Under the pieces are notes generated by a model. It saw only the letters and a list, made by a program, of their open reading frames with translations. It searched no databases and was not told the origin of the DNA. Source: Marinobacterium marinum (GTDB taxonomy: Bacteria; Pseudomonadota; Gammaproteobacteria; Pseudomonadales; Balneatricaceae). From it: a stretch of 64,000 nt of DNA. Numbering within the stretch: position 1 is the stretch's first letter; the number at the start of each line of letters is the position of its first letter. Below are positions 7,424 through 16,952 of the stretch, piece after piece. The DNA lies in contig NZ_JACEMT010000049.1 in the NCBI RefSeq assembly GCF_013868415.1, forward strand, positions 1 to 64,000. The letters run 5' to 3'. The position numbers were made by a program, and so were the translations under genes.

Positions 7424-8127
7424 GGCGTCTCCAGGTTTTTGAGCAGCAGGGCGTAGGTTTTGCCGTCGGACTCGGTTTGTTCCAGGCGAATGATCAGGTA
7501 GTCCAGATCGGGAGCCAGCCAGAGCAGGGTTTCCCGGTCGGCGTCTTCGCCGCGGTCACGCATGACGCGTACAGCGTTGTAGCGGCCGTATGGCGTGACG
7601 ACTTCCTCTTCGCCGGTGACCTTGAACTGATATTCCTTGAGCTTGCCGCCGTCCGCTACGGAATAGGTCATGCTGTCTTTGCCTGCCAGCAGATCGAGGC
7701 GCAGCTGCAGCTGGTAGCTGAGTTTGTCCTGGGTGCCGGCCGGCACCTGCATTTTCCAGGGTGTGTCCTTGACGACGGTCGTTACCGACTGGCTGGCCCA
7801 GTCAAAGTCGATATTCGCCTTGCGGCTCTTGCCCAGTACCTTGCGGTGATAACGGTAGCTGACGGGCTGAATCGGCTCGGTGGGGTGGTAATTGAACAGC
7901 GTGGTTTCGCTGATGCCGGCCATCATGGCAGACGCTTCCGAGTTGAAGCGCCATTGGCCGCCTTCGGTCTGTTTCAGCTCGCGTACCGCCTCGCCACTGA
8001 GCGAAATGCCCATGTCAAAGGCGGTGGTATAGGTGGCCTTGAATGCCGGCAGGTGAGACGTGTCGGCATGGGCGGGCAGGCTGGCCAGCAGACAGCCGGT
8101 CAGCAGGGTCGGGAGTGTCAGGCGCAT
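7420..8127 (-). CDS. DUF3108 periplasmic protein
   Basis: A 235-residue protein with a cleavable signal peptide (MRLTLPTLLTGCLLASLPAHA), so it is periplasmic or outer-membrane associated. The remainder fits DUF3108: FKATYTTAFDMGISLSGEAVREL at the start, repeated beta-strands, the LSYQLQLRLDLL helix near the middle and an LAPDLDYLIIRLEQ end. Function is unknown; family members are often next to purN, as here. Start at 8127 is preceded by GGAGGTT; the frame extends 21 codons further without a good signal. It lies 13 bp after purN and overlaps yfcL by 4 bp. Confidence 0.85.
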   Translation of the reverse strand: MRLTLPTLLTGCLLASLPAHADTSHLPAFKATYTTAFDMGISLSGEAVRELKQTEGGQWRFNSEASAMMAGISETTLFNYHPTEPIQPVSYRYHRKVLGKSRKANIDFDWASQSVTTVVKDTPWKMQVPAGTQDKLSYQLQLRLDLLAGKDSMTYSVADGGKLKEYQFKVTGEEEVVTPYGRYNAVRVMRDRGEDADRETLLWLAPDLDYLIIRLEQTESDGKTYALLLKNLETP

Positions 8128-8140
8128 ACAACCTCCGTGA

Positions 8141-8791
8141 TTAGCGGGTGGTGTATTGGTAACCGGATTCCGGCAGGCATTCATGATCAAGTTGAACGCC
8201 GCTTTCTCCGAGCTTGAGACGATCGTTGCAGAACCACTGAACGGCCAGTGGGTAGATCTTGTGTTCCAGTTGATGGACGCGCTGTTGCAGGTTCTGGATA
8301 TCTTCGCCGGGGACGATATTGGTCCTGGCCTGTATGACCAGCGGCCCTCCGTCCAGTTCCTCGGTTACAAAGTGAACCGTGCAGCCGTGTTCCTCATCGC
8401 CCGCTTCCAGCGCGCGCTGGTGCGTATGCAGCCCTTTGTACTTGGGCAGCAGGGAGGGGTGGATGTTAAACAGGCGTCCGTGATAGTGCCGCACCAGTTC
8501 GGGCGTCAGAATCCGCATGAAACCGGCCAGTACCACCAGGTCGGGTTGATAGCTGTCGATCAGTTCGACCAGTGCTGCATCAAAGCTTTCCCGGTCGGCA
8601 AACTGTTTGTGGTCGAGCAGGCGGGCGTCGACGCCCGCCTGCTCGGCTCGGGTCAGGCCGTAGGCGTCGGGGCGGTTGCTGATCACCGCCGCGACATTGC
8701 CCCGGATCTGTCCGTCAAGCGTCTGGTCCAGAATGGCTTGCAGGTTGGAGCCGCTGCCGGATATCAGTACTACAATCCGTTTTGGCGCCAT
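8141..8791 (-). CDS. purN: Phosphoribosylglycinamide formyltransferase
   Basis: A 216-residue GAR transformylase, transferring a formyl group from 10-formyl-THF to glycinamide ribonucleotide (third step of purine synthesis), cytoplasmic. Signatures seen: the GSGSNLQA phosphate-binding loop near the start, AGFMRILTPELV, and the catalytic Asn-His-Asp set in FNIHPSLLPKYKGLHTH and EELDGGPLVIQA. Length matches E. coli PurN. The ATG at 8791 begins one base after the purM stop, so the two are translationally linked. The frame continues 15 codons upstream inside purM, which I reject as the start. Confidence 0.96.
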   Translation of the reverse strand: MAPKRIVVLISGSGSNLQAILDQTLDGQIRGNVAAVISNRPDAYGLTRAEQAGVDARLLDHKQFADRESFDAALVELIDSYQPDLVVLAGFMRILTPELVRHYHGRLFNIHPSLLPKYKGLHTHQRALEAGDEEHGCTVHFVTEELDGGPLVIQARTNIVPGEDIQNLQQRVHQLEHKIYPLAVQWFCNDRLKLGESGVQLDHECLPESGYQYTTR

Positions 8792-8792
8792 C

Positions 8793-9851
8793 TCAGGCCT
8801 CCAGGCCGCGTAGTTCAACCTGTTCTTCGCCTGCATCGGCCGCTTCGATCTGGCCGATCAACCAGGCGGTTTCGCCTTCGGCCTGCAGCAGGGCGATCGC
8901 TTCATCGGCTTTTTCTGCCGGTACGGCGATGACCATGCCTACGCCGCAGTTCAGAGTGCGGTACATTTCACGGGTTTCTACGTTGCCACCTTTCTGCAGC
9001 CAGGTGAATACCGGCGGCATGTCCCAGGATTTGACGTCGATGACGGCCTTGGCAGAGGCGGGCAGTACACGCGGAATGTTTTCCAGCAGGCCGCCGCCAG
9101 TAATGTGGGACAGGGCGTTAACCTGAGATTCACGAATCAGCTTGAGCAGTGGCTTGACGTAGATACGGGTCGGCTCCAGCAGAGCTTCGGCCAGGGTCTT
9201 GTCGCCGATAGGCTGTTGCAGGTCGGCACTGGTGACTTCCAGAATCTTGCGGATCAGCGAGTAGCCGTTGGAGTGCGGGCCTGAGGACGCCAGGCCGATC
9301 AGGGTGTCTCCCACCTGGACCTTGCTGCCGTCAATGATTTCGTCCTTTTCGACCACGCCGACGCAGAAACCGGCCAAATCGTAGTCGTCACCTTCGTACA
9401 TGCCCGGCATTTCGGCGGTTTCGCCACCGACCAGAGCGGCGCCTGACAGTTCACAGCCGGCACCGATACCGGTTACCACATCGGCGGCCATATCCACGTT
9501 CAGGCTGCCGGTGGCGTAATAATCCAGGAACAGCAGCGGTTCTGCACCGGCGACCACCAGGTCGTTGACACACATGGCAACCAGGTCAATCCCGATAGTG
9601 TCGTGCTTGTTCAGCTCCATGGCCAGGCGCAGTTTGGTGCCAACACCGTCGGTACCGGAAACCAGTACGGGCTGCTTGTAGCCGGCCGGCAATTCGCACA
9701 GGGCACCGAAACCACCCAGTCCACCCATGACTTCAGGACGGGCAGTGCGTTTGGCGACGCCTTTGATACGTTCGACCAGGGCGTTACCTGCATCAATATC
9801 AACGCCGGCATCCTTGTAGCTCAGGGAAGTTTTTTCAGAACCTGTAGACAT
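8793..9851 (-). CDS. purM: Phosphoribosylformylglycinamidine cyclo-ligase
   Basis: A 352-residue AIR synthetase that closes the imidazole ring in an ATP-dependent step (fifth step of purine synthesis). Seen: [20 protein letters not shown] at the N-terminus, [13 protein letters not shown] (ATP-binding), [29 protein letters not shown], and [11 protein letters not shown]. Length and motifs are canonical. It starts the minus-strand purM-purN-DUF3108-yfcL operon and is divergent from hda across 146 bp; this arrangement is common in Pseudomonas-like genomes. I looked for a PurR box in the gap and saw none. Confidence 0.97.
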   Translation of the reverse strand: MSTGSEKTSLSYKDAGVDIDAGNALVERIKGVAKRTARPEVMGGLGGFGALCELPAGYKQPVLVSGTDGVGTKLRLAMELNKHDTIGIDLVAMCVNDLVVAGAEPLLFLDYYATGSLNVDMAADVVTGIGAGCELSGAALVGGETAEMPGMYEGDDYDLAGFCVGVVEKDEIIDGSKVQVGDTLIGLASSGPHSNGYSLIRKILEVTSADLQQPIGDKTLAEALLEPTRIYVKPLLKLIRESQVNALSHITGGGLLENIPRVLPASAKAVIDVKSWDMPPVFTWLQKGGNVETREMYRTLNCGVGMVIAVPAEKADEAIALLQAEGETAWLIGQIEAADAGEEQVELRGLEA

Positions 9852-9997
9852 GGGAGAGTCAACCTTTAAAGCGATAAATAATCGGTAAAAAATATCACGC
9901 TAGTTTATCAGGTTGCGGGCGCTCTGTGTTAGAGTTACGCGCGTCATTTATTGGCCGGATGTAAAACTCGGTTTTCTGAACCATTAAGACGCTTGCA

Positions 9998-10720
9998 GTG
10001 ACACAGAAAGACAAAAGCCGTACCGCTGCTCCTATGCAGTTGCCTCTTGGGATTGGTCTTCGCGACGATGCCCGCTTTGAAAATTTCGTGCGTGGTCGCA
10101 ACGGACTGGTCTGTGCCGCGTTGGAGAAGGCTGCGTCCGGCTTCGGCGAACAGTACCTTTACATATGGGGGCATGCCGGCACGGGATGTTCGCACCTGTT
10201 GCAGTCCTGTTGCCACGCTTCCGATCCGGTGCGCCGCAGCGCGGTGTACCTTCCTCTGGCCGAACTGAAAGATTACGGCCCACGCATACTGGAAGACTTT
10301 GACCAGCTGGATCTGGTCTGTATCGACAATCTGGAACAGGTTGCCGGTCATGCCGCGTGGGAAGAGGCCCTGTTCCATCTGTATAATCGCATGCGGGCCA
10401 ATGGCCATGTGCTGATTATTGCGGCCAACCTGCCGCCTGCCAAGTTGGGCATCAAGCTGGCGGACCTGGAGTCTCGCCTGAATTGGGGCATGGTGTTCCA
10501 GTTGCAGTCGCTGGATGACGATACCAAAGTGGTGGCGCTGAAGGCACGTGCACAGGCGCGGGGTTTGCAGTTGGGTGATGATGTTATCCGTTATCTGATG
10601 CATCATGGCAGTCGCAATATGGCGCATCTGCTGGTGACGCTGGATAAGCTGGATGTGGCCTCTCTGAGCGCACAGCGCAAGATAACCGTACCCTTCGTCA
10701 AACAGGTGATGGGCTGGTGA
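9998..10720 (+). CDS. hda: DnaA regulatory inactivator Hda
   Basis: A 240-residue DnaA-like AAA+ protein lacking the DnaA domain IV. With the beta clamp, Hda stimulates DnaA-ATP hydrolysis after initiation. Seen: an N-terminal clamp-binding-type QLPLGI at about residues 14-19, a Walker A-like loop GHAGTGCSHLL, the Walker B LDLVCIDNLEQVAG, and sensor regions ending with LDVASLSAQRKITVPFVKQVM. The Walker A loop has the degenerate form usual for Hda. The start is a GTG at 9998. It is divergent from purM, and 84 bp separate it from the zinc-ribbon gene. Confidence 0.93.
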   Translation: MTQKDKSRTAAPMQLPLGIGLRDDARFENFVRGRNGLVCAALEKAASGFGEQYLYIWGHAGTGCSHLLQSCCHASDPVRRSAVYLPLAELKDYGPRILEDFDQLDLVCIDNLEQVAGHAAWEEALFHLYNRMRANGHVLIIAANLPPAKLGIKLADLESRLNWGMVFQLQSLDDDTKVVALKARAQARGLQLGDDVIRYLMHHGSRNMAHLLVTLDKLDVASLSAQRKITVPFVKQVMGW

Positions 10721-10804
10721 ATCATCGGATGTCCGCTGCTGACGGGTAGTGGCGGTGCACCGTCTGCCGAATTTTCATGCACATTCTGAAATGGTTATTG
10801 AACT

Positions 10805-11029
10805 ATGAGCGAAAGCCGCGTGCCGCGAGATTTCAGCCTGAGGAGTCCTGAAGAACAGCAGCTTTTTCTGACGGACACCTGGTGTGATCACTGTCAGCAG
10901 CTGGGGCTGGGAATGCGTGATCCCGAAGAATATGAACTCTTTGGTATCGTCTTTATCGAAGGTAAATGCAGTCAGTGCGGAGAAACGATTCTGACCGAGT
11001 TGACCGAGGATGCATTTGACGATGAATGA
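10805..11029 (+). CDS. Small zinc-ribbon-like hypothetical protein
   Basis: A 74-residue acidic protein with two CxxC pairs (WCDHCQQ at Cys27/Cys30 and KCSQCGE at Cys55/Cys58), spaced as in a single zinc ribbon. No named family was recognised. Its last codons overlap the first codons of tcdA (ATG at 11022), so the two are translationally coupled and likely co-regulated. The close link hints at a role in tRNA modification or sulfur transfer, but that is only context. Ribosome binding at its own start is weak. Confidence 0.75.
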   Translation: MSESRVPRDFSLRSPEEQQLFLTDTWCDHCQQLGLGMRDPEEYELFGIVFIEGKCSQCGETILTELTEDAFDDE

Positions 11030-11819
11030 GGCCATTGCTCAGCGCTTTGGGGGTACGGCCCGTTTGTACGGTCTGGACGGACTGGCTCTGTTTCAGCGCT
11101 CGCATGTTGCCGTTATCGGTATCGGCGGTGTTGGCTCCTGGGTTGCGGAAGCGCTGGCTCGATCCGGCATCGGCGAAATTTCGCTGATTGACCTGGATGA
11201 TGTCTGTGTGACCAATACCAATCGCCAGCTGCATGCGCTGGCATCGACGGTCGGGCAGTCCAAGGTGGCGGTGATGGCGGATCGTATTCGTGATATCAAC
11301 CCTGATTGTCTGGTACACGAGATCGAAGCCTTTGCCTGTCGCGACAATCTGGACGAGCTGCTGCATGATGATTTGAGCTATGTCGTTGATGCGATTGACA
11401 GTGTCAAGGACAAGGCGGCCATTATTGCCTGGTGCAAGCGGCATAAGGTGCCGGTGATTACTATCGGGGGAGCGGGCGGTCAGGTTGATCCAACGCTGAT
11501 CCGGGTTGCGGATCTGACGCGTACTCAAACGGACCCTCTGGCGGCCAAGGTGCGTTCTTTCCTGCGTCGGCATTATCGGTTCAGCAGCAGTGGTCGTCGG
11601 TTTGCCGTTGAGTGTGTCTATTCAGAAGAGCAGTTGCGCTATCCTCAGCCTGACGGGAGTGTCTGTCAGCAGAAGAGCGTGATGGAAAACGGCACGCGAC
11701 TCGATTGTGCCGGTGGCTTTGGTGCCACCACATGTGTGACCGCGACCTTCGGCTTTGTGGCCGTGTCGCGTGTATTGAAAAAGCTTCAGGAGCGAGCAGC
11801 GCGAGAGCTGGCGCTCTGA
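11022..11819 (+). CDS. tcdA: tRNA threonylcarbamoyladenosine dehydratase TcdA (CsdL)
   Basis: A 265-residue E1-like enzyme that cyclises t6A37 to ct6A in tRNAs with ATP. Seen: [10 protein letters not shown] at the start, the nucleotide-binding [51 protein letters not shown] and a late [13 protein letters not shown] block. In E. coli it partners with the CsdA-CsdE sulfur relay; here a CsdA/SufS-SufE fusion exists at 52974-54632, far from this gene. I chose the ATG at 11022 over 11010 since it gives the canonical MNEAIAQRF start with GAGGA upstream. Confidence 0.94.
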   Translation: MNEAIAQRFGGTARLYGLDGLALFQRSHVAVIGIGGVGSWVAEALARSGIGEISLIDLDDVCVTNTNRQLHALASTVGQSKVAVMADRIRDINPDCLVHEIEAFACRDNLDELLHDDLSYVVDAIDSVKDKAAIIAWCKRHKVPVITIGGAGGQVDPTLIRVADLTRTQTDPLAAKVRSFLRRHYRFSSSGRRFAVECVYSEEQLRYPQPDGSVCQQKSVMENGTRLDCAGGFGATTCVTATFGFVAVSRVLKKLQERAARELAL

Positions 11820-11829
11820 TTCACCAGGG

Positions 11830-11850
11830 GCCGCCTGTTTTGAAGGCGGC
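11830..11850. terminator. Hairpin between tcdA and trhO
   Basis: A perfect 7-bp GC-rich stem, GCCGCCT at 11830-11836 with AGGCGGC at 11844-11850, around GTTTTGA, ten bases after the tcdA stop. There is no T-run, so termination may be weak. Confidence 0.4.
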
Positions 11851-11904
11851 TCCGTCAGTCATGCTCCGGATTTACGCTCCGGACCGCAAGAACAGGAACA
11901 TACC

Positions 11905-12894
11905 ATGTCCAGCACCGTCGTCTGTGCACTGTATAAATTCGTGACTCTGGAAAACTTTGAGCAGCTGCGTCAGCCGCTGTATGACCTGATGGTCGAGCAG
12001 GGAGTGCGCGGCACTTTGCTGCTGGCGAAAGAGGGTATTAACGGCACCATTGCCGGCAGCCGTGAGGGTATTGATGCCGTCCTGGCCTGGCTCCAGTCCG
12101 ATCCGCGCCTGGCTGAATTGGGGTACAAGGAATCCTTCGACGAGAGCAATCCCTTCTACCGCACCAAGGTCAAGTTGAAAAAAGAGATCGTGACCATGGG
12201 GGTCGAAGGGATTGATCCCAAGCGTGTGGTGGGCACCTATGTCAAACCGCAGGACTGGAACGCGCTGATCTCCGATCCGGACGTCATTCTGGTCGACACC
12301 CGAAACGACTACGAAGTGCAGATCGGGACCTTTAAGAATGCGGTCAACCCGCAGACTGATACCTTCCGTGAATTCCCGCAGTATGTGCAGGATAACTTGG
12401 ATCCGCAGAAGCACAAGAAGGTGGCGATGTTCTGCACCGGCGGCATCCGTTGCGAGAAGTCGACCGCCTACCTGAAAGAGCAGGGTTTCGACGAGGTATA
12501 CCACCTGGAAGGCGGCATTCTGAAATACCTCGAAGAGGTGCCGGAAGAGCAGACGATGTGGGAGGGCGAGTGTTTTGTCTTCGACAACCGAGTGTCGGTT
12601 AATCACAGTCTGGAAAAGGGTGACTACGACCAGTGCCACGCTTGCCGCATGCCGATTACCGAGGACGACAAGGCCAGCGACAAGTATCAGAAGGGCGTCA
12701 GCTGCCCGCATTGTCATGATCGCCTGACCGATCGTCAGCGTGAGCGTTTTGTGCAGCGCGAAAAGCAGACGCAGTTGGCGCGTGAACGTGGCGAGGCGCA
12801 TCTGGGAGCGGATGCCAATACGGTTATCGAACAGCGTCGGCAGCTGAAGGCTGAACATCGGGAAGCACAGAAAAAGCGCCAAGCACTTGATTGA
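11905..12894 (+). CDS. trhO: tRNA uridine(34) hydroxylase (rhodanese family)
   Basis: A 329-residue TrhO/YceA protein that makes 5-hydroxyuridine at the wobble position of certain tRNAs. Domains in order: an N-terminal acylphosphatase-like domain (residues 1 to about 95, with [14 protein letters not shown]); a rhodanese domain (about 120-220) with the active cysteine in [11 protein letters not shown]; and a C-terminal zinc-like region with CHACRMPIT and CPHC. The charged coiled tail is typical. ATG at 11905. Together with trmH and tcdA it is one of three tRNA-modification genes within 4 kb, not in a single operon. Confidence 0.94.
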   Translation: MSSTVVCALYKFVTLENFEQLRQPLYDLMVEQGVRGTLLLAKEGINGTIAGSREGIDAVLAWLQSDPRLAELGYKESFDESNPFYRTKVKLKKEIVTMGVEGIDPKRVVGTYVKPQDWNALISDPDVILVDTRNDYEVQIGTFKNAVNPQTDTFREFPQYVQDNLDPQKHKKVAMFCTGGIRCEKSTAYLKEQGFDEVYHLEGGILKYLEEVPEEQTMWEGECFVFDNRVSVNHSLEKGDYDQCHACRMPITEDDKASDKYQKGVSCPHCHDRLTDRQRERFVQREKQTQLARERGEAHLGADANTVIEQRRQLKAEHREAQKKRQALD

Positions 12895-12907
12895 GCGATA
12901 AAAAAAA

Positions 12908-12930
12908 GCCCCTCTTCAGAGAAGAGGGGC
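12908..12930. terminator. Strong hairpin terminator after trhO
   Basis: A perfect 10-bp stem GCCCCTCTTC/GAAGAGGGGC around AGA, starting 13 bp after the trhO stop. The A-run 5' of the stem (12899-12907) makes it a T-tailed terminator on the minus strand too, which would catch transcripts from pheA. Confidence 0.8.
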
Positions 12931-13120
12931 AACAAAGTGCATACAACTCAAAACGGCCAGAGTTGGAAACGGAAAAGCGAGAGATGTTGAAGACGAGCAG
13001 AGTTCTCTCGCGCCCTGTTGCCAGGACGGTTTAACTATCGCCTTTTTTTGTGCGGCGCACAATGGGGTGCTTAGATGAATATGTTCTAATGCCGCCGGTA
13101 TTTTGTGCGTCGCAGCAATA

Positions 13121-13141
13121 GCGCCCGCCGATAGCGGGCGC
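13121..13141. terminator. GC-rich hairpin after pheA
   Basis: An 8-bp stem GCGCCCGC/GCGGGCGC around CGATA lies 24 bp beyond the pheA stop on the minus strand. No T-run follows it; the rest of 12931-13164 shows no gene. Confidence 0.45.
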
Positions 13142-13164
13142 GTGGTGCCATGTCCGCTGCGAGC

Positions 13165-14028
13165 TTACAGCTCCAGGTTCATATGGCTGAGGCGGAAGGG
13201 GTGTGCTTCGTAGGTGCCGATGACGCGGACCTCTTCGGCAAAGAAGTGCAGCTCCTGCATGGCGAATTTCATTGCCTGCTGGTGAGGGTGTCCTTCCACG
13301 TCCAGGTGGAAGCTGGAAACTTTCATGGTTTCCGAAGCCATATAGCTTTCCAGTTTGACCATATTGACGCCATTGGTGGCGAAGCCGCCCAGAGCCTTGT
13401 ACAACGCGGCCGGAATGTTGCGGACGCGGAACATCAGCGAGGTCATGTAGCGTACCTCCGGTTCCAGAGGCGGGATCATCTGATCCTTGGAAAGGATAAA
13501 GAAGCGGGTGGTATTGCCGTTTTTATCCTGGAAGTTTTCCTTCAGAATTTCCAGACCATAGAGTTCTGCTGCCAGGCTTGATGCGATGGCCGCGTGACCG
13601 GGCTGTTGTTGCTCGGCCAGCTCGGCAGCCGAGCCGGCGGTGTCCAGTGCTGCGATGGGGGTAATACCCAGCGAACGCAGGTTTTCGGCGCACTGGGCCA
13701 GTGCCTGGGGGTGTGAAGAGACGGTTTTGATATCTTCCAGACGTGTGCCGGGCAGCGCGAGCAGGCAGTGGTTGACCGGCTCAAAGTGCTCGCCGATCAC
13801 GTGCAGGCGCGTTTTGGGCATCAGTCGGTAGATCTCTTCCACGCGACCGGCAGTGGAGTTTTCCAGCGGAATCATGGCCAGGTGAGCGTCGCCGCGCTCC
13901 ACCATAAACATCGCTTCTACAAAGGACTCACAGGCTTTCGGGGTCAGTTCGGGATGAACGCGACGACAGGCCAGGTGTGAGTAGGCACCCTGGTAGCCTT
14001 GATAGGCGATGGTAGTGTTCTGAGTCAT
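13165..14028 (-). CDS. pheA: Prephenate dehydratase (monofunctional)
   Basis: Converts prephenate to phenylpyruvate in phenylalanine synthesis. About 287 residues from the ATG at 14028, or 290 from an in-frame ATG at 14037; a weak GGA favours 14028. The dehydratase domain shows AYQGYQGAYSH, IPLENSTAG, HPQALAQC and the catalytic NTTRFF. The C-terminal ACT domain (about residues 200-280) carries GVNMVKLES for phenylalanine feedback. The chorismate mutase domain that gammaproteobacterial P-proteins normally have at the N-terminus is absent, so it is monofunctional. It is divergent from trmH. Confidence 0.93.
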   Translation of the reverse strand: MTQNTTIAYQGYQGAYSHLACRRVHPELTPKACESFVEAMFMVERGDAHLAMIPLENSTAGRVEEIYRLMPKTRLHVIGEHFEPVNHCLLALPGTRLEDIKTVSSHPQALAQCAENLRSLGITPIAALDTAGSAAELAEQQQPGHAAIASSLAAELYGLEILKENFQDKNGNTTRFFILSKDQMIPPLEPEVRYMTSLMFRVRNIPAALYKALGGFATNGVNMVKLESYMASETMKVSSFHLDVEGHPHQQAMKFAMQELHFFAEEVRVIGTYEAHPFRLSHMNLEL

Positions 14029-14140
14029 GGTATCCATACATTGGCTGAAAAAAACAAGGACAGCATTATGGCACAGCTGGCGTGTCGGCTGAAAAAAATA
14101 TCCGCATTTGCTACTGTTGCCGCCCGTTGGAGGAGCGCCT

Positions 14141-14845
14141 ATGACCCCGGAACGTGAACAAAAATTGCTGGCTGTATTACAGCGTCGTCAACCTGATCTG
14201 ACTCTGATCGCCGAGCAGGTACACAAGTCCCGCAATATTGCGGCCCTGATTCGCAATTGCGATGCGGCAGGCATCGCCGAAGTGCAGGTGGTTAAGCCCA
14301 AGGAGGGGTATCAACAGTACCGGGGTACCGCACTGGGGTCGGATCGTTGGGTGGACACGGCGCTGCACGATACGCTGGATCTTGCCATTGAGGGGGTGCG
14401 GGCTCGGGGTATGAAAGTTTACGCGGCGCACTTCTCGGAGCAGGCTGTTCCCTATCGCGAAGTGGACTATACCGAGCCTTGCGCCATCGTGATGGGAGCA
14501 GAAAAAGAGGGTATCAGCCCCCGCGCTGCCGAGCAGGCTGATCGGCATATCATTATCCCGATGCAGGGTGTGGTCAGCTCGCTGAATGTGTCGACGGCGG
14601 CCGGTATTATCCTGGCTGAAGTGATTGATCAGCGCTTGAAAGCCGGGTTCTATGACCGGGCGCGGATGCCGGTTGCCTGGATCGCTCGCAAGATGTTTGA
14701 AGCGCGTTATCCGAAAGTGGCCGAGTTCTGCCATCGCCAGAATCTGGCGTATCCTGAATATGACGAGCGGGGTGAAATGCTGGCCCCCGGCGAATGGAAC
14801 GACCAGGTGACAGCGGGCACCGCGCCTGCACAAACAGCGGATTGA
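14141..14845 (+). CDS. trmH: tRNA (guanosine(18)-2'-O)-methyltransferase
   Basis: A 234-residue SPOUT methyltransferase that methylates the ribose of G18 in the tRNA D-loop. Seen: the N-terminal VHKSRNIAALIRNCDAAGI, the cofactor-knot elements AIVMGAEKEGIS and IIIPMQGVVSSLNVSTAAGI, and a C-terminal TrmH extension (ARKMFEARYPKVAEFCHRQ). The ATG at 14141 has GGAGGAG upstream and starts MTPEREQKLL; the open frame from 14108 is not needed. The dctB-like gene starts 19 bp downstream, so read-through is possible. Confidence 0.95.
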   Translation: MTPEREQKLLAVLQRRQPDLTLIAEQVHKSRNIAALIRNCDAAGIAEVQVVKPKEGYQQYRGTALGSDRWVDTALHDTLDLAIEGVRARGMKVYAAHFSEQAVPYREVDYTEPCAIVMGAEKEGISPRAAEQADRHIIIPMQGVVSSLNVSTAAGIILAEVIDQRLKAGFYDRARMPVAWIARKMFEARYPKVAEFCHRQNLAYPEYDERGEMLAPGEWNDQVTAGTAPAQTAD

Positions 14846-14864
14846 TACCCTGCGAGGATTCTTC

Positions 14865-16952
14865 ATGGCCCGTGAGACGTCGGGGCGTTCAAGCTACTCC
14901 ATCGGTGGCCTGGCCTTTCTGTACATACTGCTGGTGGCCGGGCTGGCCTGGTTCGCCGGGTCCTGGTCGCGGGACTGGGCACTCGCACGCTTGCAGGTGC
15001 AGGGATCGGACCGTCTGCTGACCAGTATCAGTCAGATGCGTCTGGCGTTGGACCAGTACAGCTACCTGCCGTTCCTGCTGACACAAAATACGGATGTTCA
15101 TCGGCTGCTGCAGCCTGAATCGACACATCAGGCAACCGTTAACCGAGTGCTGGAGCAGATCAATCTGGTCGCGGGCTCCTCGGCGCTGTTTGTGCTGGAT
15201 GCAGAGGGCAAGCCCCTGGCTTTCAGCAACTGGCGCGAGGAGCAGGCGTTCCCGCTCGAGTCTCAGCGGGATCAGGGCTACTTCCGGCAGGCTATTGCCG
15301 GTGAGCAGGGGTTTGAATTGCAGTTTTATGCTCCTCAGGGGTATGCGCGTTTGTACATGTCGGCGCCGGTTTATACCGACCGTCTCGCGGGTGTGGCGGT
15401 GATGCGGCTGGATATGTCGCAGCTGCGCGAGCAGCTGGCCATTGAGTATCCGCTGGTGATACGTGCTGCCGATGGGCAGTTGATTTTCAAGTCGGACACG
15501 CACTGGCCGCAAACCCGTGAAGCGCCGCTGGAGCTGAATAATGGCACGGTGCTGGAGCGGGTCAGGGGAGATGCGGGCGTGTCGTTGCAACAATCGGTGC
15601 AACTGGATGATTTGGGGTGGAGCGTCTCGGTTCTGACCGACATACGGCCCGCGCAATATCGTGCCCGCGTGGTGGGCGGCAGTGTGCTGGGGGGTGGTGT
15701 GGCCCTGGGGCTATTGCTGCTGTACCTGCGCGAATCGCGACAGAAACGCCGCCTGCAGCTGGAGCGAATGCAGGAACGCGCGCGTAGCGAGCAGCAGCAG
15801 CGCGACATTATCAATACTGCCCAGGTAGGGCTGATTCATGTTGACCCCTGCGGTCAGGTGCAGTTGATCAATCCGATGGCGATGCAGATTTTCGGTGTTT
15901 CGGTGGAGCATATTCGCAACCAGTCGATTCTGCGGCTGTTGGGAGAAGGCTTCACGGCCTTGCCTCTGAAGCAGGCTTTGGGGGCGCTGGGCACGGATCG
16001 CTTTCGACCGTTGACGGGGCTGGAAGCGGTGGGGCAGCGTGGCGACGGCAGTGCCTTTCCGATGATGGTCTCAATTCGGCAGATGACGCACCATCCCGAA
16101 CTTGGCTACCTGGTGACGGTCATCGATATCAGCCGGCGCAAGCGTCTGGAGCAGGCGTTGCGCGAGGCCAATGAATCGCTGGAGCAGAAAGTGGTAGCCC
16201 GTACTCGGGCGCTGGAAGAAGCGCAGGCCGAGCTGGTGCAGGCCGGGAAGCTGGCGGCCTTGGGACGGATGTCGGCATCGGTTGTCCACGAATTGAACCA
16301 GCCCATGACGGCCATGCGTACCTATCTGGCCATTGCCGAGCGTCTGTTGGCGCAGCCCGAGGCTCTGAACAAGAATCTGAAGCAGCAGGAGCAGATGCTG
16401 GACCGCATGGCGCTGATTACCGGGCAGTTGAAAATCTTTGCGTACCGTAAGCCGGAGCGGATCGAGCCGGTATCGCTGCAGCAGGTGACAACTCAGGTGC
16501 TGCAAATGTTCAGGGGGCGTTTTGAAGAGCTGGCGCTGCAGCTGCATTACACGCCGCCACCTGTCGACCTGTTGGTGGCGGGTGACAATGCACGTTACGA
16601 ACAGGTGCTGATCAACTTGATCAAGAATGCCTGTGATGCCATGTCGTCTCTGCCGGGCCCTCATCATTTGTGGCTGGAGCTGGTCAATACCGGGGAGCGG
16701 TCGATCATCTTTGATGTGAGAGATAACGGCCCCGGTATTGATGCCGATATTCGGGAGCAGCTGTTCGAACCGTTTTTTACGACCAAAGAGGTCGGGCAGG
16801 GGTTGGGTCTGGGCTTGGCCATTGTCAGCAGTATTCTGCGGGACTTGGGAGGTGATATCCGTATTCTGGATACCTCCGAAGGCGCCTGTTTTCGGATTAA
16901 AGTGCCGCTGTATGCAGCCGCAGATCAGGGCAATAGCGAGGTGAAGGCATAA
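14865..16952 (+). CDS. DctB-like C4-dicarboxylate sensor histidine kinase
   Basis: A 695-residue membrane kinase. Order: TM1 about residues 12-30; a periplasmic double-Cache sensing region to about 265; TM2 about 270-290; a coiled stretch; a PAS domain about 310-425 (IINTAQVGLIHVDPCGQVQLINPMA); HisKA with phospho-acceptor His475 (SVVHELNQPMTAMR); and HATPase with DNGPGIDADIRE and GQGLGLGLAIV. The layout matches DctB with an added PAS. It overlaps the response-regulator start by one base (TAATG). The TRAP genes and a sigma-54 promoter just downstream suggest it senses the TRAP substrate; the ligand itself is unknown. Confidence 0.88.
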   Translation: MARETSGRSSYSIGGLAFLYILLVAGLAWFAGSWSRDWALARLQVQGSDRLLTSISQMRLALDQYSYLPFLLTQNTDVHRLLQPESTHQATVNRVLEQINLVAGSSALFVLDAEGKPLAFSNWREEQAFPLESQRDQGYFRQAIAGEQGFELQFYAPQGYARLYMSAPVYTDRLAGVAVMRLDMSQLREQLAIEYPLVIRAADGQLIFKSDTHWPQTREAPLELNNGTVLERVRGDAGVSLQQSVQLDDLGWSVSVLTDIRPAQYRARVVGGSVLGGGVALGLLLLYLRESRQKRRLQLERMQERARSEQQQRDIINTAQVGLIHVDPCGQVQLINPMAMQIFGVSVEHIRNQSILRLLGEGFTALPLKQALGALGTDRFRPLTGLEAVGQRGDGSAFPMMVSIRQMTHHPELGYLVTVIDISRRKRLEQALREANESLEQKVVARTRALEEAQAELVQAGKLAALGRMSASVVHELNQPMTAMRTYLAIAERLLAQPEALNKNLKQQEQMLDRMALITGQLKIFAYRKPERIEPVSLQQVTTQVLQMFRGRFEELALQLHYTPPPVDLLVAGDNARYEQVLINLIKNACDAMSSLPGPHHLWLELVNTGERSIIFDVRDNGPGIDADIREQLFEPFFTTKEVGQGLGLGLAIVSSILRDLGGDIRILDTSEGACFRIKVPLYAAADQGNSEVKA

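Noticed and set aside
9852-9997. PurR operator between purM and hda
   Set aside because: No sequence close to the PurR box was found in this gap.
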